Below are positions 32,256-41,400 of a DNA stretch of 44,210 bases, piece by piece (the first letter of the stretch is position 1; every line of letters begins with the position of its first letter). The notes beneath the pieces were generated by a model. It was not told the DNA's origin, did not search any database, and was given only the letters and a program-made list of their open reading frames with translations. Source of the stretch: CAYGZM01 sp964354365 (GTDB lineage: Bacteria; Planctomycetota; Phycisphaerae; Sedimentisphaerales; Anaerobacaceae). The position numbers and the translations under genes are program-made. The stretch is taken from assembly GCA_964354365.1 (NCBI GenBank), contig CAYGZM010000012.1, forward strand, positions 1 through 44,210, in the 5' to 3' direction.

Positions 32256-33260
32256 TCAGGGTTGTCGTAAGAATTTCTGCGCCCGCTTGCCCTGGATGTC
32301 CGTAAGGTAGAGATTACCCTGGGAGTCGAGGGCGATGCCGTGGACCCAATCGAGCTCACCCGGCTTTCCCGGGGGGATTGTTGTTTTTTGCAGAGGCAGC
32401 CGCAGTAAGACTTCACCCTTTTGGCTCAGCTTCATCACTACCTGGTCGGGTGGCGGGGTGACGATCCACTCACCCGCCTTATCCGGCACGTCTTTCCTTA
32501 CAGGAGAGGAGCCACAGACCCAGATTTCGTCGTTCTTCGTCAACCAAAGACCCCACGGCGTAACAAGGTCCGCCCAGACGGCGAGCAGCTTGCCCGTAGT
32601 GTCGAATACCTGGATACGAGCATTTTCCCGGTCGGCGACATAGAGCCGCCTCTTGGAATCGGCCACGATAGAGTGCGGCAGGGCGAACTGGCCCGGCTTG
32701 CTGCCGGCCTGGCCCCACTGGTTGAGGTACTTGCCTGCCGCATCGAATTGAATGACCCGTCTGTTGCCATACCCATCGGTTACGAAGATATCGCCGGTGG
32801 GAAGAACGGCCATATCGGTAGGTTTGTCGAAGTGCTTCTCGTCGGTCCCGGCACGGCCCGCCTCACCGAGCGTCAAGAGCAGCTTGCCCTTGGGATTGTA
32901 CTTGCACACGACGTGATTCTTGATATCAGCGGTCCAGACGTTTCCATCGGGGCCGACCCTGATGAAATGTGCGCCGGCCGAATCTTCTACGTCCCAGGCG
33001 CGCAGAAATTTGCCGTCGGCCTGGTAAACCTGCACGGCCGGCTGGCTGCGAGTGAAAATATAGACTTGATCCTGACTGTCCACGGTGACGCCGGGCATCT
33101 GGCCCCATTTGAATCCGTCCGGTTTGCGGGGCCATGCGGCATCAACGATATAGCCTGGGGTCGCGCTGCTGGGCGGACTTGCGCCTGCCGCCGCATATAT
33201 GTCACTGAGCAGAATCAGGAACATAACCACCGCAATAAGACCGTGAGAATTTGGACGCAT
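32256..33260 (-). CDS. secreted NHL-repeat beta-propeller protein
   Basis: A 334-residue protein from the ATG at 33260, which has AAAGGAG eight bases upstream; the frame opens at 33269 but that ATG overlaps this ribosome-binding site. A signal peptide covers ~1-26. The remainder is a propeller with at least five NHL-type blades recognisable by repeats such as PGVTVDSQDQVYIFTR, IRVGPDGNVWTAD, TDMAVLPTGDIFVTDGYGNRRV, HSIVADSKRRLYVADRENARIQVFD and HGIALDSQGNLYLTDIQG. The order resembles the lyase domain of peptidyl-alpha-hydroxyglycine alpha-amidating lyase, but no catalytic assignment is safe. Probably a binding or scaffold protein outside the membrane. The longer inverted-repeat element lies just upstream. 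Confidence 0.82.
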   Translation of the reverse strand: MRPNSHGLIAVVMFLILLSDIYAAAGASPPSSATPGYIVDAAWPRKPDGFKWGQMPGVTVDSQDQVYIFTRSQPAVQVYQADGKFLRAWDVEDSAGAHFIRVGPDGNVWTADIKNHVVCKYNPKGKLLLTLGEAGRAGTDEKHFDKPTDMAVLPTGDIFVTDGYGNRRVIQFDAAGKYLNQWGQAGSKPGQFALPHSIVADSKRRLYVADRENARIQVFDTTGKLLAVWADLVTPWGLWLTKNDEIWVCGSSPVRKDVPDKAGEWIVTPPPDQVVMKLSQKGEVLLRLPLQKTTIPPGKPGELDWVHGIALDSQGNLYLTDIQGKRAQKFLRQP

Positions 33261-33295
33261 ATAACACACTCCTTTCTATCTGGAAGACGGATGAG

Positions 33296-33461
33296 TTCTG
33301 CAAAATTGCAGGTTAGACCTATATTGTTGAAGAAAATCTCTTTCATGATTTTCTTCAATAATTACCTAAGCACTTATGACTCAATACATTGCTGTTGAAA
33401 AGAAAAAATCAACAAACGATTTTTTCTTTTCTAAGTAGGCCTAACCTGCAATTTTGCAGAA
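33296..33461. repeat. 166-bp inverted-repeat element, long form (copy B)
   Basis: Terminal repeats TTCTGCAAAATTGCAGGT (33296-33313) and its exact complement (33444-33461); the pairing extends to 25 bp with one mismatch. Inside are two further perfect hairpins: a 12-bp stem at 33327-33338/33347-33358 and a 14-bp stem at 33397-33410/33418-33431 with loop AACAAAC. No coding frame. It sits 36 bp upstream of the NHL gene start, in the same orientation and relation as copy A to the PepSY gene. Low GC compared with its surroundings. Confidence 0.75.
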
Positions 33462-33559
33462 GCCTTTCTGGAAGACCGCGCAACTGCGCCGAAGCCGCAG
33501 AGGGCGGATATGACGGCAAAAGTCCGGGCCGCACTTCTACATCTCATATCGCAATCTCC

Positions 33560-34687
33560 TCAAACCCTGTCACCCTGAGAAGACATGCTTTCCAGGAACC
33601 CCGCGTTGTCAGGGTATTTCTTGAGCAGCTTGAATAAGGACTCCATAGCCCCACGGGGCTCGTAGCTCGACAAAACGCGCCGCAGCGTCGCTATGCCGTG
33701 GATATGGTCCTGGCTGTAGAGCTTTGCTTCCTTTCGCGTACCGCTGGCAGGGATGTCGATTGCGGGGAAGATTCTGGCCTCGGCCAGCGACCGGTCGAGG
33801 ACCAGCTCGCTGTTGCCCGTTCCTTTGAATTCCTCGAAGATGAGCTGATCCATTCGAGAGCCGGTGTTGATCAGGCACGTGGCGATGATGGTAACCGAGC
33901 CTCCGTTTTCAATGTTGCGCGCCAGTCCGAACAGACGACGGGGGACTTCGAGGATGCCCGCCTCGAGTCCGCCGCTCATAGTGTGGCCGCGCGGCGCGCC
34001 TCGCCCACGGGTCCTGTTGTTGAACACTCTTCCTATCCGGGTGAGGCTGTCGATGAGCAGGACAACTTCGCGCCCACATTCGAGCTCCGTCTGCACGTGG
34101 GCGAGCATCAGCTCGGCGAGCTCAACGTGTTCGTCGGTGCCGTGGTCGCTCGTGCTGGCCACAATTTCGGCACCGTCCGTAGCCCTGCGAAAGTGAGTGA
34201 CTTCCTCGGGCCGTTCATCAATCAGCAGCACGATGATACGGCTTTTGGGGGAACATTGGCGAATCGCCTGCACCATCTGTTCGAGAAGAACGGTCTTTCC
34301 GGCCTTGGGCGGCGAGACAATCAACTGACGTGTGCCCTTGCCTACCGGCGCGATCAGATCGACTATCCGCATGCTCTGCTGGCCGGAGCCGCCCAGGTCA
34401 AACCGTTCGTGCGGATCGACCGCCACCAAATCGGTGAAGCGCGGGCGTTTGCCGAAGTCCTCCGGCCGCATGCCCGCTATGGACTCGATGGATGCCAGCC
34501 TGCGCTGGCCTTTCTTTCGCTCGATTTGACCGATGATGCCTGCTCCTTCGATCAGGGCAAAGCGGCGCGTCAGGTCCGGGTGGACCATCACGTCAGGATG
34601 CCCCGCTCGATAAGATCTTTCATCGGTTCTCAGCACAAACTGCGCTTTTCCGACAGATTTGAGTATTCCAGTAATCGTATCGCTCAT
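33560..34687 (-). CDS. rho: transcription termination factor Rho (short, divergent form)
   Basis: A 375-residue Rho from the ATG at 34687; the frame extends to 34759 but the upstream residues are not Rho-like. It lacks the ~45-residue N-terminal helical domain and starts directly at the OB-fold RNA-binding domain (TITGILKSVGKAQFVLRTD), which is clearly diverged from the usual FGFLR type. The ATPase is canonical: Walker A Pro126-PKAGKT132, LLIDERPEEV, Walker B LLIDSLTR with Asp213, the Q loop around MSGGLEAGILEVPRR, and the R-loop region EEFKGTGNSELVLDRSLAEARIFPAID, then SGTRKEAKL. The NNRTRGRGAPRG insertion before the Q loop is unusual. It may be a second Rho paralogue rather than the housekeeping copy. 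Confidence 0.88.
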   Translation of the reverse strand: MSDTITGILKSVGKAQFVLRTDERSYRAGHPDVMVHPDLTRRFALIEGAGIIGQIERKKGQRRLASIESIAGMRPEDFGKRPRFTDLVAVDPHERFDLGGSGQQSMRIVDLIAPVGKGTRQLIVSPPKAGKTVLLEQMVQAIRQCSPKSRIIVLLIDERPEEVTHFRRATDGAEIVASTSDHGTDEHVELAELMLAHVQTELECGREVVLLIDSLTRIGRVFNNRTRGRGAPRGHTMSGGLEAGILEVPRRLFGLARNIENGGSVTIIATCLINTGSRMDQLIFEEFKGTGNSELVLDRSLAEARIFPAIDIPASGTRKEAKLYSQDHIHGIATLRRVLSSYEPRGAMESLFKLLKKYPDNAGFLESMSSQGDRV

Positions 34688-34770
34688 CAAGATCTTCCGC
34701 GAGAATTTATACAGAGACAATTGGTGATTTCTACTTATATCGTCATACACTATAGACAAGATAGCCGGCT

Positions 34771-36480
34771 TTATTTTCCGGCAGCGACAATCATCGCAGC
34801 GAGCCTGGCCCGAGCCTGCTCATACACGGCGGGGTCCTTCTCCCAAGAGAACCAGGACTCGACCAGCGGCATAACCACGCTGCGGGCCTGCGCCGCCAGA
34901 CCAAGGCGATCGAGGATGGACAGGTATTCGTAATCTTCAATCGAATCACGCATGGCTTTGAGGCGCAGGCTCGGCGCGATTCCATCATAGCCGGCGGCGC
35001 GGCCTGGGTAAACGATGGTTCCCTCGCCGTTGTACACAAGGTCCGGTCGGCCATACGTCCACGGGTCTGTCCATGTGTCTTCGACCTGCTGCCAATACGA
35101 CATTCCGCCCCAGTACAACAGGCCGCGGATGCCGTACCGCCATGAAATCCACGCCGGGGCACGGTAGTTGAGCAGAGGATAGTCGATGTGCCACCAGGGT
35201 GTCGGCTCGTCGCCCTGACATAGCGCCGTGTATGCCCAGATGGTTTCACCGAGGGCCTGCCGCTTGGCGGCGCTTTCGGGCCTGAACAGGCAGAACAGGG
35301 GACACCAGATATCGACGGCGCCGTATAAGTCGCCCCAATCCGAATCGGCTCCTGAATAGCCTTTCTCCGTCCAGGGCTGCTCCACGACCATAACTTTGAC
35401 AACTGACTTGGCCTGGCGAATGACGCGGCCCCAATTCTGCACGAACTTGTACGCTTCCTCGTCGTTCGGCTCGTCCTTGAGATAGATGTAGAAGACGACA
35501 TAAGGCCGGTTTAGCTCCGCCGCCGCATCGTCCCAGCTCTTCAGCCAGGCGTAGAGCTTGTCGCGCTGTTTGTCGGGGTCCTTCACGATGCTCGTCGGCT
35601 GAGGAACTTGAATCGCGTTAACGTGATACCGGTCCACGAATTCGCGCAGCTTGCGAATCTGCTCGCTCGGGATTTTGTACGAGCCGTCCGGCTGAACCTC
35701 CGGCGCCAGGCTGCCCGGCGGAGGCGTGGCGTTTATGCGGTGGCGGGTCAGCATCTCGGCGCACTGTGCTTCCACCGCATTCCAATCTGGTGGTTCTTTC
35801 TCTTTGCCCTCTTTGGCGCGCTGGCGGTAATAATCTCTCATCCGGGCCGCCGGCGAGCCGAGAGCGGTCTGGAGCGTCGAGACCCGCGGCAGCGTGAAAT
35901 CCCATACGGTCAGCTCGACAGGAATATCAACTGCTTTACCCTCTTCTGCCACAGCACGGTACGTCCCGCGATACGTGCCCGGCTTTGCCTCATCGGGTAC
36001 GTAAACGTCCACCCAAAAACCATGCGTCTGCCCTGCGGGCAAATCAAACGGCACGGCGGCAAACTTGGCTTCGCCCAGGGGCCGGCCCGTTAGCGGATGC
36101 CGCAATGGGATCAGGGGATCCGGGTACCAGCCCGGCTTGAACTTGTCGTTTCGGTATGTGCCGGCGGTTATCTCGATCTGATGCTGGCGGTACAATCGGG
36201 CGTCCTGAGCTTTCAGGATGGTCCCATCAGGTCCATTGAGATCTGCGGCTCGAACATCCACGCCTTTGACAGGCGCATCCGAACGCATCAAAATCTGGAA
36301 GCTCTCCCATTCGTTTCGAGCGGCTGCAATTTTGGCAGAGCTGCCGGTCCCGGCCAGCTCATCACGGAGTACGCGTCGCGTCTGCGTCAATGTCCAGACC
36401 TGCCAATCCGCATACGCCTTGCCCGCCCCGGTAATGAGCAATAGCCCCAAGAGCACCGGATGTACATACGTCTTCATCAT
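34771..36480 (-). CDS. secreted GH123-like (DUF4091) glycosidase
   Basis: A 569-residue exported protein with signal peptide ~1-24. The N-terminal beta-sandwich (~25-200, ending VELTVWDFTLP) and the following TIM-barrel region match the two-domain layout of GH123/DUF4091 proteins. The Asp336-Glu337 pair in YIYLKDEPND corresponds to the substrate-assisted catalytic pair of GH123 N-acetylgalactosaminidases. The barrel ends with the characteristic PAWISWRYGIRGLLYWGG and DSIEDYEYLSIL segments. Substrate specificity is inferred from the family only; many DUF4091 members are uncharacterised. The ribosome-binding site AAGGAAAG precedes the tandem ATGATG start. It lies upstream of rho in the same direction, with 83 bp between. 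Confidence 0.8.
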   Translation of the reverse strand: MMKTYVHPVLLGLLLITGAGKAYADWQVWTLTQTRRVLRDELAGTGSSAKIAAARNEWESFQILMRSDAPVKGVDVRAADLNGPDGTILKAQDARLYRQHQIEITAGTYRNDKFKPGWYPDPLIPLRHPLTGRPLGEAKFAAVPFDLPAGQTHGFWVDVYVPDEAKPGTYRGTYRAVAEEGKAVDIPVELTVWDFTLPRVSTLQTALGSPAARMRDYYRQRAKEGKEKEPPDWNAVEAQCAEMLTRHRINATPPPGSLAPEVQPDGSYKIPSEQIRKLREFVDRYHVNAIQVPQPTSIVKDPDKQRDKLYAWLKSWDDAAAELNRPYVVFYIYLKDEPNDEEAYKFVQNWGRVIRQAKSVVKVMVVEQPWTEKGYSGADSDWGDLYGAVDIWCPLFCLFRPESAAKRQALGETIWAYTALCQGDEPTPWWHIDYPLLNYRAPAWISWRYGIRGLLYWGGMSYWQQVEDTWTDPWTYGRPDLVYNGEGTIVYPGRAAGYDGIAPSLRLKAMRDSIEDYEYLSILDRLGLAAQARSVVMPLVESWFSWEKDPAVYEQARARLAAMIVAAGK

Positions 36481-36869
36481 AACTTTCCTTTCTTAACGAT
36501 AGGCAGCCGCCCCGGCCTCATCACGCCGGATTGTGGTTATTTGGTCAAGCCATTCACGCGCTATCAGAAAAACCGCCCACGCCTTGTGCAGCATACAACG
36601 TGCTGCGGCTGCTTGTCAAATAATTTTCGAATACCTACTCACCAAACGTCTTTCAGGCGAAGGGCCTCGATACTCTTTTGGACTTAACGCTTTAAGACGA
36701 CCGCATGAATGAGTATAATGCACCCGTCATCGGGCAGGACAGCCCAGGGCTCGGAAGCGACCCGAGCGCCTTAATGGCGGCATACAGCTTATGCCGGTAT
36801 CTTCAACGGCGCCGCCCATTTATGACTATATGCTGGCGCCCAAAAAACGATAAATCCTCTTGACTTTGA
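36481..36869. other. intergenic region between divergent genes
   Basis: No gene is recognised here. It holds the upstream region of the GH123-like gene and a long leader for the GH57-like gene. A hairpin GCTCGG/CCGAGC and other GC-rich short inverted repeats occur at about 36755-36830. No tRNA or riboswitch pattern is seen. Confidence 0.4.
36714..36719 (+). promoter_or_regulatory. -10 box candidate for the GH57-like gene
   Basis: A perfect TATAAT 151 bp upstream of the start at 36870. The -35 region (TTTAAG, 17-bp spacing) is a poor match, so this is tentative. No Shine-Dalgarno is evident before the ATG, which suggests the start or the leader could be different. Confidence 0.3.
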
Positions 36870-38375
36870 ATGAACGCTAAAATCATTCCAACATACGTGG
36901 GTGGTCTGCCGAACATCTGCGGGTCCGAGGACTTAGTGGCAGAGGCGATGGATCGGGCCGGGCCCTTCTATCTTCCCGACAGCCGTGTCCCGTTCGACCG
37001 CATCCAAAGCGCTTTTGCCGTAGGGCTTCACATGCACCAGCCCTTGATACCGGCAGGCCCACAGGGCCGCTTGGGCGGGGGCGAAGACCTCCGGACCGCC
37101 CGTATTATCAGCAACCTCGAGTACATGATGAACCACCAGGAAATCGGCGATAATCACAACGCCCCTGTGTTCCGCCGGTGCTATAAGCGTATCGGCCAGT
37201 TCATCCCTCAGCTTGTCCGGGCGGGCAAGCAGCCCCGCGTGATGCTCGATTATTCAGGATGCCTGCTTCACGGCCTGTGCCGGATGGGGCTGTATGACGT
37301 GATAGGTAGTCTTAGAGCCATAACCTGTGATCCGTTCTACCATCCTTATGTTGAATGGCTCGGAACGGCCTGGGGCCACCCGGTCGCACCATCCACGCCG
37401 GTGCAGGACTACCGTTTGCACGTGCGGGCGTGGCAGCACTTCTTCGCGGCGCTGTTTGGCCTCGATGCGCTGAGCCGCGTCAGGGGCTTTTTCCCAAGCG
37501 AGATGGCCCTGCCCAACCACCCGGACGTGTGCTATGAGTTTGTCAGGACCCTTAAAGATTGCGGTTATCGCTGGGTTCTCGTGCAGGAGCATACGGTCGA
37601 ACGGATTGAAGACGGCGGGCCTGTGCGTTGTCCTTATGTGCCGCATCGGCTGGTCGCCAGGAATTCGCTCGGCCAGACCTTATGCATCACGGCTATCATC
37701 AAGACACAGGGCAGCGACACCAAGCTGGTCGGCCAAATGCAGCCTTACTATGAGGCTAAGAACCTTCATCGTGTAGAACTGGCTGGTATTTCCATTCCCC
37801 AAGTCGTGACCCAAATCGCCGACGGTGAAAATGGCGGGGTGATGATGAATGAATTCCCCTCTAAATATCTTGAAGTCATGGGCGAGGCATCCCTACAAGG
37901 GGCCTTGGGGCCGGGCAGCGAGTGTCCCCCGGTGAACCCGACTGAGTACCTGGAGTATCTCGACAGCTTATGTATTACCGAGGCGTCCTTTCCCGCCATT
38001 CAGCCGGTCATGCAGAGCCGGATTTGGGACAGATTCACAGACGGCGCCGGCCCGGAGGCATTGGGTAAAGTCATTGACGAGCCGGAGAGAGAGGACAGCC
38101 GGTTCCACATTGAGGGCGGAAGCTGGACCAACAAAACCTCCTGGGTGCGAGGATATGAACACATATTAGGACCGATGCAGACCGCAAGCGCCCTGTTTGC
38201 CGAGAAAGTGCTCTCTCGGAACGTCCCGACGTCAGATTCGCACTATCGCAATGCCCTATTCCACCTGCTGATTGCCCAGACGAGCTGTTTTAGGTATTGG
38301 GGCGAGGGGGTCTGGACGGACTATGGCCGTGAATTGTCCCGGCGGGCAACCGATATCCTAATGCGTGACTTCTGA
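36870..38375 (+). CDS. GH57-family protein, divergent
   Basis: A 501-residue protein without a signal peptide, so probably cytoplasmic. It shows the GH57 order of motifs: AVGLHMHQPLIP (His56-Gln-Pro58, region 1), MLDYSGCLLHGL (region 2), GFFPSEMALPNH with Glu211 as candidate nucleophile (region 3, usually W-x-PE) and QIADGENGGVMMNEFP with Asp318/Glu320 (region 4, usually the acid/base aspartate). GH57 enzymes act on alpha-glucans as amylases, branching enzymes or 4-alpha-glucanotransferases. The motif spacing differs from the classic members, so the activity cannot be named. The CotH paralogue follows 120 bp later behind its own promoter. Confidence 0.75.
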   Translation: MNAKIIPTYVGGLPNICGSEDLVAEAMDRAGPFYLPDSRVPFDRIQSAFAVGLHMHQPLIPAGPQGRLGGGEDLRTARIISNLEYMMNHQEIGDNHNAPVFRRCYKRIGQFIPQLVRAGKQPRVMLDYSGCLLHGLCRMGLYDVIGSLRAITCDPFYHPYVEWLGTAWGHPVAPSTPVQDYRLHVRAWQHFFAALFGLDALSRVRGFFPSEMALPNHPDVCYEFVRTLKDCGYRWVLVQEHTVERIEDGGPVRCPYVPHRLVARNSLGQTLCITAIIKTQGSDTKLVGQMQPYYEAKNLHRVELAGISIPQVVTQIADGENGGVMMNEFPSKYLEVMGEASLQGALGPGSECPPVNPTEYLEYLDSLCITEASFPAIQPVMQSRIWDRFTDGAGPEALGKVIDEPEREDSRFHIEGGSWTNKTSWVRGYEHILGPMQTASALFAEKVLSRNVPTSDSHYRNALFHLLIAQTSCFRYWGEGVWTDYGRELSRRATDILMRDF

Positions 38376-38381
38376 TAATTC

Positions 38382-38409
38382 TTGACATCTGCGGGATTAT
38401 CGCTATAAT
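38382..38409 (+). promoter_or_regulatory. consensus sigma70 promoter of the second LTD-CotH gene
   Basis: Exact TTGACA at 38382-38387 and exact TATAAT at 38404-38409 with a 16-bp spacer, starting 6 bp after the GH57 stop and 87 bp before the CotH ATG. The spacer shares GGATTAT and the trailing GC with the promoter at 6226-6253. A perfect consensus predicts strong expression. Confidence 0.75.
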
Positions 38410-38442
38410 AGTATTTTGTGAAGATGCTCATACGAAGATGCA

Positions 38443-38461
38443 GGTCAGGCCGGTTCTGACC
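38443..38461 (+). promoter_or_regulatory. leader hairpin before the second LTD-CotH gene
   Basis: GGTCAG-GCCGGTT-CTGACC, a perfect 6-bp stem with a 7-nt loop in the 5' leader between promoter and ribosome-binding site. It could stabilise the mRNA. The other paralogue lacks an equivalent hairpin. Confidence 0.35.
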
Positions 38462-38495
38462 GCCATTAATAGCAGGAAGAAAGGACCATAGACTC

Positions 38496-41400
38496 ATGAA
38501 AGAACGGCAGCAATGTTGCCTGCCCTGCCCCGTGCCTTCCGGCGAAGGCAGAAACGGGGGAGCCGGGGCGGGAGGGTGGAGACTGTTTGCGATTATCTGT
38601 GTGGTTGTCCTGTGGGCCGTGCAGCCAGGCATGGCGCTTGTGATTAGCGAGCTGATGTATCACCCGGTCGAGCAGGGAGGAACGCCGAGCGGGGAGGAGA
38701 ACCTTGAATTCATTGAGCTGTACAATGACCAGGCCGTCTTCGAAGACCTCAGCGGTTACGCATTCATAACCGGCATACGTTACACCTTTGCGCCCGGGAC
38801 GATCCTCGGGGCCAAGCAGTATCTGGTGGTGGCGTGGGATCCGGCTGCCGTGGAGGCGGCGTACGGGATTACCGGCGTGTATGGTCCTTTTACATCGGGT
38901 CGGTTCGACAACGACGGCGAGCGTCTCGAGCTTTCCAACGCCAACGGCGAGATTCTCATATCGTTCCGATACAATGACACAAGACCCTGGCCGAACTCGC
39001 CCGACGGGACGGGGCACTCGCTGGTTCTCGCCAAGCTTGGCGGGGATCCGGAGGAGGCATCGAGCTGGGCGTCCAGCACGTTCATCGGCGGGACGCCGGG
39101 CGGCCCGGACCAAATCCAGGCCGAACCACCGGACCCGACCCTTGTAACGCTCGTCGATGTTGGTCACCCCGGCCGGTACTTCAAGGGGACCAAGGAGCCG
39201 TCACCGGGCGCCGGCGGGATACCCACAACCGACTGGACGAAAATCGCCTTTAACGACAATCCGGCCACAACCGACTGGATCGAGGGCGACAGTGGGTACG
39301 GCTACAGCAACCAGGCCGACGAGCTCCAGTGGATTCGCACGAACCTCGACGACATGAACGGAGGTTATATTTCCGTGTATGCCCGGCTGCGATTCACCCT
39401 GACGGTTGAGCAGATCGCCTCCTTCACGGGGTTGCGCGCCGAGGTGCACTACGACGATGGCTTTGTTCTGTACCTCAACGGCACACAGGCTGCGCCGCCG
39501 ACGAACCTTAGCGGCGATCCGCCTGCGTTCAGCCAGGCTACCAGCACCAACAGCGAGTACACAGCGATGAACGTGGATCTCACTTCATTCAAGAGCCAGC
39601 TCGTCGTGGGCACAAATGTCCTGGCCATCCAGGCGCACAACTCGAAGTTATCCGGCAGCTCCGACGGCTACGGCAGCCCGGTTCTGCGGGCGGTTATCGA
39701 AGAGCCGGGCCCCTCCGACGACCCCCGTGCCCGGCTGGTGATTAACGAATTGCTGGCCAATAGCGATGCGCCTCCGGGCACCGACTGGATCGAGCTTTAC
39801 AACCCGGGCCCGGTCGCGGTCGATCTGAACAATGTCTATCTGAGCGACGGGCGCTTCGATTTGCTGCAGTACAAGCTCCCGGATGGGATTGTGCTGCAGC
39901 CGGGTGAATTCTGGGCCGTCAGGGAAGGCACGCCGCCAAGCGGATTTCCCTTCGCGCTGAGCTACGCCGGCGAGACGATTTTTCTGACAGCGGCCACGAA
40001 CGACCCGGTACTAAAGCCGCTCCGTGTCCTGGATGCCGTGCGCTTCGGGCCGGTGGAGGCGGATGTAACGCTCGGTCGATTCCCGGATGGCTCGGATTAC
40101 TTCGGCTCTCTCAGCTCGCCCACCTTTGACGGACCGAACGCCAAGCCGTGGATTCGAGACATCGTAATCAACGAGATTATGTATCAGCACGGGACACGCG
40201 ATGAGCGATACGAATATGTCGAGCTGTACAATAAGGGCGCCGGGACAGTCCCGCTGAACGGCTGGGCCTTCACCGATGGTATCAGTTATGAATTTGGCGC
40301 CGGCGTCGTGATACCGGCTGGTTCGTATCTCGTTGTGGCCAAGGACCCGAACCTGCTCGTTACCGTTTATAACAATCTGGTCAAAGGGTCGAACCTGTTC
40401 GGGCCTTACTCAGGGGAGCTGGATGATCACAGCGAGCGTATCCGCCTGTCGTATCCATACATGGACCCGGAAACGCACGATGTAAATATGATTACCGTCG
40501 ATGAGGTGACGTATTACGACGGAGGCAGATGGCCGAGCTGGGCCGACGGCCTGGGCGCAAGCCTGGAGCTGCGCGACCCGCGCAGCAACAACGACGCGCC
40601 CGATGCCTGGGCCGACAGCGATGAGAACAGTAAGAGCGCGTGGAAGCAATACTCGTTCACCGTCAACAGCACTGATTCCAAATACACTCACGATCAGGTT
40701 ACGATCTTCGACCTTATGCTGGTCAACAGCGGCGAGGTCCTTCTCGATGACATCGAGCTGGTAATCAACAGCACCAACCGCCTCAGCAACGTCGGCTTCG
40801 AGAGCGGCGAGACCGGCTGGCGAATTCTCGGTAATCATGTTCGCTCGTTCGTGACCACTGAAGACCGCCATTCCGGGTCTCAATCGCTGCACCTGATTGC
40901 GACCGGGCACGGCGATCCGGGGGCCAATCGCATCAACCAGACGATTACCTCGGTGACCGGGGGCACGGTGACTTTCCGCTTCTGGGCGCGATGGCTGCGG
41001 GGAAGCAGATACCTGCTGCTGCGGACGACACGATCAAACTCGCCCGTCCAGCCGCCGCGGCCGGCGAATTCGTTTGAGCTCGATATGCCGGTAAATCTGG
41101 GCACGCCCGGCCGGCAGAACACGGCGTTTGTATCCAACCGCGGGCCTGACATCCTTGAAGTCCGGCATACACCTGTCCTGCCCGCGGGCAATGAGCCTAT
41201 CGTTGTGACCGCCCGTGTGGCCGACAACGACAACATCGGGTCGGTCACGCTTTACTACCGGTCCGAGGGGACCACCGCATTCACCAGCGCGCCTATGGCG
41301 GACAACAACTCAGGCGACGACCTGATCGCCGGCGACGGCATCTTCACGGCCACAATACCTGGCGCCCCCGGCGGCACGATGCGGGCGTTCTACATCACGG

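Noticed and set aside
33698..34933. 411-aa frame antisense to rho
   Set aside because: The sense strand encodes an unmistakable Rho ATPase; the antisense frame is a shadow.
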